From: Parachlorella kessleri
Taxonomy: Eukaryota > Chlorophyta > Trebouxiophyceae > Chlorellales > Chlorellaceae
DNA: 50,762 nucleotides
Direction: 5' to 3'
Assembly: GCA_001598975.1 (NCBI GenBank)
Contig: BBXU01003224.1
Span: 1-50,762 of the forward strand
Part shown: positions 23,522 to 33,217 of the stretch, one piece after another
How the letters are laid out: each line of letters opens with the position of its first letter
How positions within the stretch are numbered: position 1 is the first letter of the stretch
The notes under the pieces: generated by a model
Database searches by the model: none
What the model was told of the DNA's origin: nothing
What the model saw: the letters and a program-made list of their open reading frames with translations, nothing else
Translations under genes and position numbers: made by a program

Positions 23522-26500
23522 GCAGGCAAGCAAGCAAGCAGGCAAGCAAGCAGGCAGGCAGGCAGGCAGGCAGTACTGTCAGCTCACCTCGCCATAGCTA
23601 AGCACCTTCCCCTCATACACCAGGCAAAGAGCATCAGGGCTGGCCGCAGCAGCTGCCTCAAACAGCTCGTGGGTGAGGGGCCCACACAGGTAGTGTGGGC
23701 GGAGCTCACGACAGGCAAAGCTTGTCAGCAGGTGCTGGGCGCCACCATCCGACAGCAGGGGCGTAGCAGCGATGGGGGTGTCCAGGGCTGCCACCACGTG
23801 GCGAAGCAGGGTTGCCAGGCTGGCAGCCATGCCTTGCATTGTCGCAGGATCAAAGAGCTCCGCCATGTACTCCAGTCGCAGGGCGCCGCCAGAGTCCAGC
23901 CTGCACGGCCAGGCGAGGTGGAAGGCGTGTTGAGGTGGTGTTGATGCATGCAGGTGCAGTTGCTTCACAGGCTGCTGTTCCAGTTGCAGAGAAGGGATAT
24001 CAATCGCATTCAATTAGACGCCAGCTTCTAATGACCGGGGCAGCATCCACCGCCTTGCATGACATCACAGTTGAGAGCTCGGCCGGCTTGCAGATGAGCA
24101 GCGCAAGTGTACTCACTGGATGTAGAGGTCCATTTTGACCTGGGACACGCGTGGCTCGGCATCAGAAGGGAGCGGTGCCGCCACGATGCCGCTAAAGCTT
24201 GGGATAAAGATCCCTTCATCTAGCACCTGGGTCATGACCTGCACCAAGGCATCGCTTGGTCGCACAGGTGTAAGATGCTTGGCAGAGTCCTTTAGGTGCC
24301 TAGTTATACGAGGTTCATGGAATTGGCAGCATCCGCTGCACAAGACACCCGGCTATAGGCTGTTTCCCTGCCACAGCCTGCAAGACTTGCTGCGCCCGAC
24401 CTTTCTCCCCTGGGAGAAAGCCAGGGCAGCCTAACACTGAATCTATATGTGGCTCGAGCCATTCAGACACCCAATTGAGCGCAGAGGAAGAACAGAAAGC
24501 ATCAACAATCAATGAGCGTGGACACAAGCTTCCAATCCGCAACTGCCCACCTGAAAGAGCGGGTTGACGCCCGGCTGCCGCGGCACTCCAGAGGCCTCCA
24601 CCACCTCCGCCAGCGGCAGCAGAGAGTTAGACAGCGCTGTGACAAGCGTCTCCGCCGCCTGGCGCGCCAGGTCAGCAAACGTAGCGCCCTCAGCAGGCAT
24701 GGCCCGGATAGGCAGGGGGTTGACACAGTAGCCAATGAGCGAGTGGGTCTCTGCCTGCTGCCGCCCCGCGGTCGGCACACCCACGGTAACCTCGTCCTGT
24801 CCGCTGTACCGCAGGAGCAGCAGCTGCGGCACACCCAGAGAGTCTCAATGGTCAGCATGTGGTCCACCGATAACCCAATGGGCATGTGTATACCACAGAA
24901 GCCCCCCCCCCACACACACCCACACACCCACACACCCACCCCCACCCACACATGCCTTCCTTCTGGTGTGCATGCATGCATTTACCAGGGCATTTACTTC
25001 TCCTGCTGGAGTTGGCCGTCACTTCGGCAGAACACTTTGAAGACACCACCCAGCCAACCCACCTGCACTGCGGCCAGCACCACCGCCTGGACCGACACCC
25101 TCAGGCCCCTGGCCGCCTCCCCAAGCTGCTGCATGAGCTCCCTGCCCAGGCTCTGCTGGAGCACGCCCGCTGCATACGTGGGCTCCGCAGGCCGTGGCCG
25201 GTCCAGTGGCAGCTGCAGCACCGGCGCACACCCCGCTAGCTGCCGCCGCCAGTAGTCGCGCTGCCGCTGCGCCTCCAAGCTGCCGCTGCCGGCCAGCTGC
25301 TGCGCCTGCCAGGCAGCGTAGTCGCTGTACTGGATCGCCAGGGGGTCCAGCTCTGGAGCCTGCCCCTGCAAGGCTGCATTGTAGAGCGCCGACAGGTCCT
25401 GCTGCAGCACGCCGTAGCTCCAGGCATCCCCCGCCACATGGTGCATGGTCACAGCCAGGGTGCACGTGGCCGCGTCATGCCGCAGCAGCAGCACCCGCAT
25501 GCAGGGGGGACAGGCCAGGTCGAACGGCTGTGCCAGGTCAGCCTCCAAAGCTGCCTGGATGGCGGCAGAGCCTCCAGGGCAGGCCACCTCAGCGAGTGGC
25601 ACAGACAGAGCTTCAGCGGGCAGCAGCTTTCCAATGGCCTGGCCCTCCTCACCCTCCAGCAGCTGAAGCCTGCATGAGCAGTGGTTTGGCGGCCAGCACG
25701 CACGAACTTTAGGCATGGTAAACAGATGCCAGAACTTGGAAATCATGCAGCGTAGGACAAGCCAAAATGTCAGGTAACTCGCACTAACTCCAGACTGTCC
25801 TGGAGGAGCATGTCGCCCGTTAGCAATAGATTGTTGCTACTGTAGCAAGGCGCGAAGGGTATGGTACTTGTCTGTGGTCGTACCTGAGCACCTCATGCCG
25901 CGACAGGACACCTTGGACGGCTGTCTGTAGTGCACCCACATTGAGCTGTCCTTGCAAGTGGCATGATGCCTGCAGGCAGTGTGCTGGCTGTTGAGACATG
26001 GAGCTAGTGAACCTGTTGCAGGGGCCAATGCCCCCTCTACAACTTTCATGTTTCGGCAAAGCACGGCTGATCCCCATGGTTGCGGCCTGGGGAGGTCACT
26101 GCCTTCAAACCCAATGGAAAATCAGATGGTTGAGGTACTGGGATATGTCGCTCAGCCCTTGGCAGCAGTGGGACTCTTCACAGGATTGCTACCCTGACTA
26201 CCTGCATGTTGTAGGCAGCTGCCAGGCCCATGCTGTGTAGCAGCCACATCTGCTGCTGGTTCGCAGAGAGGGGCCGGAGCTGGCTGCTCCAGTTCCTGCG
26301 TGGGATGACCCCTGCTGCCTGCTCACCGACCACACCATCCAAGCCGCCAGCCCTTCCTATGCCAGCTGCTGGTATGGCAGCTGCGAGTGCCCTGATGGTG
26401 CGCTGCTGAAGGACCAGGCTGCTGGGCAGCGAGGCGCACCCCAGCTGGCGCTGCATGCGAGCCTGGATCATGCCTGCACGGGGAGCATGCTATGCGTTTT

Positions 26501-29500
26501 ATGTGCACCAGCTCCCTTTTCGGACATGCATGCGCTGGCCACCACAACATGTTTACCTGGTGAGGGGCAGCCAAGCTACCAGGGTAGCATGAAGACGACA
26601 GCTGCAGATGCGGCTCTACAAGCCTACCTGCTTTGAGCGAGGTCCCGCCCAGGCTGAAGAAGTCTGCCGTGACGCTGGGAAGGCCAGGCAGGCCCAGCAC
26701 GTCCTGCCAGATGCTTTGAACGGCTGCCTCAACCTGTGGGACACAGCGTGCAACGGATATCTGAGACACAGCGTGCGTGCCTCAAGAAACTCATCGGTTT
26801 ATCCTTCAACATGACCTTCCTATTGCTGCTGCGAAATTGGAATACTCAAACTTGACGGCTTGCATTGGCCACACCATTACAGCCGGGGACCTTTCCCAAG
26901 CGTCCTCAATCTGATCAAGAATGAACCGCATGGACTGCATGCACTTGCCACCAGTGCATGCAACGAGGCTCGGCAGCCTGCTACAGGCCGCCCAGCACTA
27001 CAGCTTGCGCTGCATGCATGAGCACTGTAGGTTTAATTTTCCAACTTCTGGAGCTGCATGGTCCGCACTGCCAACTCCCCACCACCAGGCTCCTCACCTC
27101 GTCTCTTGGGCCTTCGTACTCCTCACCCCCAGATCCAGCCTCCGGCTTGGGTGGCTCAGGCAGTGCTTTCTTGTCCACTTTGCCGTTGGCTAGCAGCGGC
27201 AGCTTGGGCAGCGCCAGCAGTACAGAGGGCACCATGGCAGAGGTGAGCTTGGCCCTGCATGCCAAGGGCAGGCTTGGACTGTTGGAGGCCGCTCCCCGGG
27301 TTACATTTGACCACTTGATATGTGCCTCAGCAAATCCGGTTCAGTTGAGGCAGCTTTCAGGACATTGGTTGGACCAGAAACATTGTCACATGTGCTGTCG
27401 TTGCATGTGTCGCCCACCTGCAATGCGCCCGCGCCGCCTCCCGGTCAGCTGTGGTTGGGACCACATAGCCAACCAGCCGCTTGCGCCCAGTGGAGGGGCA
27501 CACCCGGGCAGCGACGGCCGCATGTGATACACCTGGACAGCGGTGGCAGGTGTGCAAGTGGCAGGCCTGAAGTGGAAGGGCTGAGCCTGCTGTGCGTGGA
27601 TGTATGCGTTGACTGCTTGACGTGCAACGCAATAGGTGAAGGCTTCTTTGCAAGTCAGTTGCACGGTGCATGACGAGTTGCATGAGGCCTTACTGGCGAC
27701 AGTACCCCCCAAGCTGGAAGTCTTGCATGAGCATGTTGTAATAGGGTTTAGGGTTACTAATAGCCTATGCTGACCTGGTGCCGCAGCCAGCACCGCTTCA
27801 ATCTCGTCAATCTCCATGCGCACCCCGTCGATCTTAACCTGCAATCAGTAGGGCACCAAACCCTTGGAGGTTGCATGTAGCAGGGAGAGTGCACTCCCAG
27901 TGAAGCTCATGCCTGATGCTCACTGCCTGTCTGGCACAAGCTTGGAACAAGGAAAGCAGGTAGCCAGCTTACCTGTTGATCGATGCGCCCAAGGTACTCA
28001 ATGGTTCCGTCAGGGCGCCAGCGCACCAAGTCACCTGCAGCTCCAAAGGGGCAGCGTTGCTAGCAGCCACAAAAACACGGGAAGCAGGGCTACCACTGGC
28101 TGCAATGTCCTGGACAGCCGGCCAGCGCAGCCTGCCCAACGACAAGGACAACACGGCCACTCAGAGCCAGCCAGTCCCACGCTTACCTGTGCGGTAGGCG
28201 CTGCGATAATAATGACGCAGCTCCTCTGGCAGCGAGGCCTCCACCAGTGAGTGGCAGGGGTTGGGCACAAAAGCGGCTGCTGTGAGGTCCGGGCGCTGCG
28301 CGTAACCGCGTGCCAGCCGCGGCCCTGACAGCAGCAGCTCCCCTGGTGCACCCACAGGCATCACGCCAGCTGCGCCTTGGACCAGCAGCGGACCCTTCTG
28401 CTGCTGTGGGGTGACGATGTAGCAGTGGGCGTTGGGGTCCGGCCGCCCGATGGTGATGGGCTCACTCTCCCTCAGCTTATCCACACGCTGCCAGCTGATA
28501 GCCACACTGGCCTCCGTCGGGCCTGCATGCAAGCAGGCCTGTTATTCAACTATTGTTGAGCTGATGGAATGGAATAACTTCCACATGTCTATTGATCATG
28601 AAGCCCGCAACACTCTTAGTGTGATGCCGGCAGTGCCTGTACCCAGGGGCGCCGGGGGTTGAAAGCGCCTGCAAGCCCTCCCAGACGCACAGCCCAACCC
28701 CAGCAGCACAATGGATCGCTGCCAGTGTCCAAGACACCTGTGCAAGGTGCAATTCCAGCTCCCCTCACTTGTCCAGTGTTTGTGGGCTTACCATAAGCAT
28801 TATACAGGCTCGCCTCAGGGAGGAGGTTTCGCACTGTGGCAATCATCTTGCGTGGCAGGGGCTCCCCTGCATGACAAGCGACATGTGTTCTGAAGCTGCA
28901 TCTCTTCTGTTCGCCAAGTCTGACTGGATCAGCAGCATTGACACGCAAGGAGCAGCAGCATAATGAGAGGAGAAGCAGGAGGCGCACATGATCACATGAG
29001 CTCATCAAAACACCCGGCCATGCTGGCTCTCTGACCCACCTCCCAAAAGGATAGCTCGCATGGCAGTCCACGGCTTTGAGCCCATGGCATCGATATATAG
29101 GGAAGCAAGCGTGGGCACCAGCGTGAACCAAGAAACCAGCTGCTGATGGATTAAGCCAGCCATGTACTGTGGATCAGTGTGTCCATCAGGCTTGGCTATG
29201 ACCAGGCTGCCGCCAGACACCAGCGCTGGCAAGGCCTGCAGCAGGCAGCAATCGGACTGGCTTTTGTGGTGTTGCCTAGTAGAGCAACTAGTGCTGAACA
29301 GTACCACAGGTATAACACTGAGTAGGCCTTCCTGCCAGCATTCCAGCAGATGTGGGAGGTTACTGTGGAGCCGCTACTGCGTACAGCATGTGTACAGGCC
29401 ACGCTTCGAAATGTCGGTTCACCTAAAGCAGTAGCGTTGACAGGAAGTGGCTTGGGTCCCAAGGCTGCCCACACTCAGGGGCTTCCCCACTGTCATGCCG

Positions 29501-32328
29501 CAGACCACTCTGCGCTGCTTGCTCACCTGATATATGTGCGCATCAAAGCCTATTGTGATTGATAAAAGCCCTACATCGTTGGGTGTCAGTTGCAGGTCGT
29601 CTGCGATACCCCTGCGCATTAACAAACCAAAGACCACAAGATTGTTGCAGCACACAAGAGCCGCAGGCTGGTCGGATACATAAGTGACGGACACGCAGGC
29701 AGTTTGTCCTGGGACTGCTAACTGCACAGTGGCAATGCCTGCTCCACACCCTCTGCAATACCCTTAGCAAGGGGTCCTGGTATGAGCGCGGAAGGAGTTG
29801 TGCTCCGACGGGGGTCCAACCTTAGAAAGTCGACAATGCCCCTGTGGTGGATCATGACTCCCTTGGGCCGCCCTGTTGATCCCGAGGTGAATAGGATGTA
29901 TGCAAGGCTGCTGGGTTCAACACGCAGCCCAGGGTTGGCGGTGGGAGTTCCACTGGCGCCATGCTGGTTCCAGAACCCATCCAGCATCAGGACCTGCTCA
30001 CAGGGGGGAAGAGGCTGGTGAAATTGCGCAGTGGGTGTTGGCATTACGCTCATGTGATATCAGCCGCCGATCAAACACACAATTCACAACAAAGGTTGAA
30101 AAAGCCTGACTGGGCTATGTGCAATATCCAGATTTTCCATGAGCTAGAAAAAGTAGCTACATAGCACTTCCCGACGACGAAGGAGCCAGGGATTGGCCCA
30201 CCTCCAGTGTGCTGGGGCAGCTGCCACGCAGGCTGCTTGCCAGCTCTGTGTGTCGTTCCTGGCTGAGCAGCAACACAGGCTTTGCATCCTCCACGCAGTT
30301 GGCCAGCCTGTCAGGCGGGTAGGCCGGGTCCAGCGGCACAAAGCAGCTGCCGGCCTGCAGAAATGGGGATGTATAGTCAGCTATGAAGCATCAAAACATA
30401 GCTTGCTCTGCAAATAGCATTGTAACGGAAAATATTCTCTAGCAGCACGGCAGCTAGGCTCTCACAGCTGCACCGTAACTATGCTCCATATGTCCAACCT
30501 TTGCAAACCGGTGCTCTTGCAGCTCGAAAGCCTGACCTTGAGTGTCGCCAGCAGGGCCACCATGTACTCTGGGCTGCGGTCTAGAAGGAGGGCTACAGGC
30601 CTGTCCGCCTGCGCTCCACCCCTGATCAGCGCATGAGCCAGCTGGTTGGCCCGCCTGTTGACCTGCAGCACCACAAGCTGGCAATGTTGGTTTGGGTCTG
30701 GGCAGCATGCAGAGGCTTGTGGGCACCAATGATACCTGGAAGCCCGTCCAATGCCCCAGGTTCGGTAGCAGGGGCAGCGCTGCAAGCCCAGTTCATGGAA
30801 GACACCATCACCACCCACGAAAGGAAGTCACCTGTCCCCCACCTACCTCGCCATAAGTTAGCGTCGTGCCCTCGAAAAGCAGGCAGGGCGCGTCAGGGCT
30901 GGCCGCAGCAGCAGCCTCAAACAGCTCGTGGGTGAGGGGCCCAGACAGATAGTGAGTGCGGAACTCACGCAGCGCAAAGTGTGCCAGCAGCTGCTCCGCA
31001 GAAACAGCGCTGAGCAGAGGTAAGGCGGCTAGGGCGGTGCTAGGGTGCAGCGCCGCATGATGCAGCACGGTGGCCAGGCTGTCCGCCAGCCTTTGCACAG
31101 TGGCCGGGTTGAACAGCTCTACCATGTATTCCAGCTGCAGGCTGCCGCCAGAGCTTAGCCTGCAGGGCTCAGTGGCAAGGTGCGAACGTGGCTAGGTTAC
31201 TACACACTATTCAAGCAACCATAATGACAAAACGGAAAACTGCTAAATAAATGCTTGAGGAGCTTGAGATGCCGTGTTGCATGATGCAGTTTCTGACTCG
31301 AGAACCTCCCATGTGTCTGTCAACGCCTAGGGCTGCATGAGGCAGCCGACAACCTCAACCTTGTGCAGACAGCAGGCTAACAGGATATGACCAAAATCTC
31401 TAGCACAGACCAACCTCAATGACCTGGCTGGACTCACTGGATAGAGATGTCCACTTCTGGCCCACCACTGGCAGCAGCTCTTTGTCCTGGTGAACAGCCT
31501 GCGCCTAAGACTTGGCACGCCACCTGCGTCACATGCATGCTATGTCATACCTTACTGTTACAAGGAGCTCCATCACCCAAGTGCAGTTATCTGATGCTTG
31601 TCTAGCAGACAGAACGCAAACCGGGACATTTTCAGCTTGCCTGCCAGCCAGCCAACAGAGTGCACCAGATCTAACAATGCAATGGCAAAGGGATGCATAC
31701 CTGGAAGATGGGATGCACATTCTGAGCCGCCGACAGCCCTGCTGCAGTAGCAATTTCTTCCAGTGACAGCAGGGAGTTGGCCTGCGCCCCAGCCAAAGCG
31801 TCTGCTGCCTGCTGGGCAACGTCAACAAAGCTGGCGCCTTCTGCAGGCGTTGCCTTGACAGGCAGGGGCCCTTGGGTGCCTGACAGTGCCACTCCTATGG
31901 TAACCTCGTCCTGACCGCTGTACCTTAACAGCACAACCTGCATATCCCCAGACAGTAAGGTTGGACTGGTATCTAGCAAGGCTTCTGAGGCAGCTCAGCA
32001 AGAGCTCAAAGGCGGGCCAGCAGGTCAGACCAGGAGACAGATACGACGCTTGACAAGAACTCTCCACTACCTGCACTGCTGCAGTAAAAAAGGCTTGCTC
32101 TGACACTCCCGCCGCTGCAGCTGCTTTGGCGACCTGCTGCCACAGGTCCACACCAAGCGCCGCGCATACCACCGCCGCCTCATAGCTGGGTTTGGCTGGG
32201 CGTGGCCGATCAAGTGGGAGCTGCAGCACTGGCACACAGCCTGCCAGCTGCTCCTGCCAGTACTGCTCCTGTTCCGGAAGGCTTCGTGCTGAGCGCCCAG
32301 GCCCAGTGTCGAGTTGCTGGATTTTCAT
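14461..32328 (-). CDS. Two-module NRPS with Pls-type membrane terminal region
   Basis: A minus-strand gene of 44 modelled exons (8,466 coding bases, about 2,821 residues), every junction in phase. Order: partial condensation (C1), adenylation (A1), carrier (T1), condensation (C2), adenylation (A2), carrier (T2), then a terminal region of hydrophobic segments and three beta-helix domains. NRPSs activate amino acids as adenylates, load them on phosphopantetheine arms of T domains and join them in C domains. The terminal plan is that of poly-lysine synthetase-type enzymes, in which growth and release depend on a membrane-bound C-terminal region instead of a thioesterase. The terminal segments suggest that the enzyme sits in a membrane. 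Start: ATG at 32328, the first in frame, but it leaves C1 without its N-lobe. Stop: TAG at 14463-14461. The gene needs a phosphopantetheinyl transferase encoded elsewhere. The many introns argue against bacterial contamination. Domain entries below give exons. Confidence 0.9.
15051..15100 (+). repeat. Degenerate copy C of a dispersed repeat
   Basis: About 50 bp around cggcagcatggccaggtgg resemble the middle of copies A (35951-36031) and B (48063-48142). It lies in an intron of the NRPS, antisense to it. Similarity is clearly lower than between A and B. Confidence 0.45.
19050..19485 (-). other. NRPS domain T2: peptidyl carrier domain
   Basis: Exon 19485-19380 and the start of 19173-18613. It reads [16 protein letters not shown], then [14 protein letters not shown]; the first Ser of the SS pair is the expected phosphopantetheine site. 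The following exon begins [11 protein letters not shown], matching [11 protein letters not shown] after T1, so T1 and T2 share a splice point and the last helix. Confidence 0.92.
19735..23690 (-). other. NRPS domain A2: adenylation domain
   Basis: Exons: end of 23900-23588, then 23319-23194, 22903-22751, 22549-22377, 22189-22105, 21858-21663, 21478-21404, 21203-20868, 20695-20634, 20444-20381, 20201-20087, 19897-19735. Motifs mirror A1: [69 protein letters not shown] and NGKVDKKAL. The pocket reads roughly D-A-Y-I-I-M-A-V-A-K, differing from A1 at two of ten positions. In the 336-base exon (21203-20868) I count 18 differences in 112 residues from the matching A1 exon, so the two domains are close duplicates. 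Confidence 0.9.
23465..23574 (+). repeat. AAGC/AGGC microsatellite in an NRPS intron
   Basis: Roughly 110 bp of tandem 4-base units (caag repeated, then mixed with cagg) lie in the intron between the C2/A2 linker exon (ends 23588) and exon 23319-23194. It has no spacers or dyads and is not a CRISPR. Confidence 0.95.
23700..26310 (-). other. NRPS domain C2: complete condensation domain
   Basis: Exons: latter part of 26473-26202, then 25969-25884, 25669-25063, 24823-24551, 24238-24117 and the start of 23900-23588. The domain opens with [18 protein letters not shown], a typical C1 motif. [17 protein letters not shown] follows, then the catalytic HHVAGDAWS (both His and the Asp present), [11 protein letters not shown] and [18 protein letters not shown]. 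The C-lobe has [23 protein letters not shown] and VKMDLYIQ. It should join the residue on T1 to the one on T2. I cannot tell by eye whether it is LCL, DCL or dual type; no epimerisation domain is present. Confidence 0.9.
24902..24954 (+). repeat. CA/CCCACA-rich simple repeat
   Basis: A run of C, then irregular cacaca and cccaca units, inside the NRPS intron between exons 25669-25063 and 24823-24551. On the gene's own strand it is G/T-rich. Confidence 0.9.
26390..26733 (-). other. NRPS domain T1: peptidyl carrier domain
   Basis: Exon 26733-26628 and the beginning of exon 26473-26202. It reads [19 protein letters not shown], then [14 protein letters not shown]; the Ser in LGGTS is the expected phosphopantetheine attachment site. 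The exon joins A1 in phase 0 and ends in phase 1 directly after LKA, the same point as in T2. Confidence 0.92.
27098..31000 (-). other. NRPS domain A1: adenylation domain
   Basis: Exons: end of 31159-30847, then 30662-30537, 30354-30202, 29993-29821, 29611-29527, 29235-29040, 28866-28792, 28522-28187, 28034-27973, 27838-27775, 27532-27418, 27254-27098. Core motifs are intact: the A3 loop [19 protein letters not shown], the A4 start FDAHIYQ, the A5 motif NAYGPTEAS, then the region [14 protein letters not shown], the A7/A8 region [20 protein letters not shown] with [17 protein letters not shown], and the A10 lysine in NGKVDKKAL. By hand alignment to GrsA the ten pocket positions read roughly D-A-Y-T-I-L-A-V-A-K. 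The Asp and Lys anchors indicate an ordinary alpha-amino acid; the rest suggests a hydrophobic side chain. The pocket reading is tentative. Confidence 0.9.
31040..32328 (-). other. NRPS domain C1: N-terminally truncated condensation domain
   Basis: Exons 32328-32071, 31937-31701, 31523-31438 and the first part of 31159-30847. It starts [15 protein letters not shown] and enters the C-domain fold at the [20 protein letters not shown] position, which is halfway through C2. Later conserved parts are present: [15 protein letters not shown], the segment ending NVHPIFQ, then [20 protein letters not shown]. The whole N-lobe with the catalytic HHxxxDG motif is missing. Either upstream exons lie unrecognised in 32340-33200 (I looked and found no HH motif), or C1 is a decayed remnant that cannot condense and the enzyme starts at A1. 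Confidence 0.8.
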
Positions 32329-33217
32329 ACTGCTTAGCTCCTTGTCACTTTGTCACACCCAGAGTACACCTCCCAAACGTAGCAAGCGACACATATTTAC
32401 CGGGTGCGACGGAGGCCGCGCGCCGACCCGCGGCACAGCTGAAAGAATGTGCGAGCCTGCTTACACTGCTAGGTCGAGCCAGAGGCCGAGGAGCAGTCCG
32501 ATATCCTTCCCGTCAATCCGGAAGCTTTTCAGGCTTTCCAGCCCAGTCGAGACTGGTCAGCCGTGGTGGTACTAACGAGCTTACCGAACCACCACTGTCC
32601 CTCCTCCCAACTAAATGCATCACCTCACGCACCTGGTGTCCCCGTTACCAGCTGCGTCCTGGCCGTGGTTAGAGGCATCCCATGCTGGGGGCAGGAGTGA
32701 CGAGCTACCGTAAGTTAGCCAAACCCTTCGAGGTTTAATTCATAGGTTTCATCAAAAGTCAGCAGCAAAGGCTCTTCGGCTTCCCTGCCCAGCACTGGTG
32801 CTGGCTGGTCAGGCATTACCACCCTCGGGCAGGCCCACAACAGCCAGCTGTCTACACCAGAAAGCCCCAGGCAACACTATACCACTCTCTGATGTCGGTG
32901 TTAGCACGTCTGGTTTCCACATGGGCATGCACATGGGTATCCTCTGGCGCCCTCCAGACTGCCAGCAGGGCCAGCACGGCCAGCCTGGAGAGGGTCAGGC
33001 CTGAGAGGATAGCTTTGAATACAGATAGCTGCAACTGTTATTGAATCCTATTGCGTAAGCACAAGTAGAAGGCGCCATCCGGCACCCCAGTCATGTTGCC
33101 CCACCAGGGGTCTGCAGATTACACAAGACCCCTAGGACTGTGACAGTGTGAAGTGATGGCTACATATGTATTCTCTTTGTGGCCCACCTTCTAGCGTCTC
33201 CTGCCGTCTGATCCAAC
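32329..33217. promoter_or_regulatory. Divergent upstream region of NRPS and ALMT/FUSC-like gene, with coding-like fragments
   Basis: 889 bp separate the two start codons, so both promoters should be here. The stretch is not empty. On the minus strand there are three coding-like fragments: a hydrophobic run (33034-~32930: LSVFKAILSGLTLSRLAVLA), an acidic C-terminus-like frame with ATG at 32816 and stop at 32715 (PLLLTFDETYELNLEGFG), and a segment near 32545-32470 (SFRIDGKDIGLLLGLWLDL). None matches a condensation-domain N-lobe, and I recognise no family. They may be pieces of one small membrane-protein gene or chance. Confidence 0.4.

Noticed and set aside
23465..23574. CRISPR-like array
   Set aside because: It is a 4-base microsatellite without unique spacers, in an intron of a eukaryotic gene.
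14461..32328. Bacterial contamination as the source of the NRPS
   Set aside because: Forty-three in-phase introns, exon structure duplicated between modules, and neighbours that are clearly algal rule out a bacterial contig.
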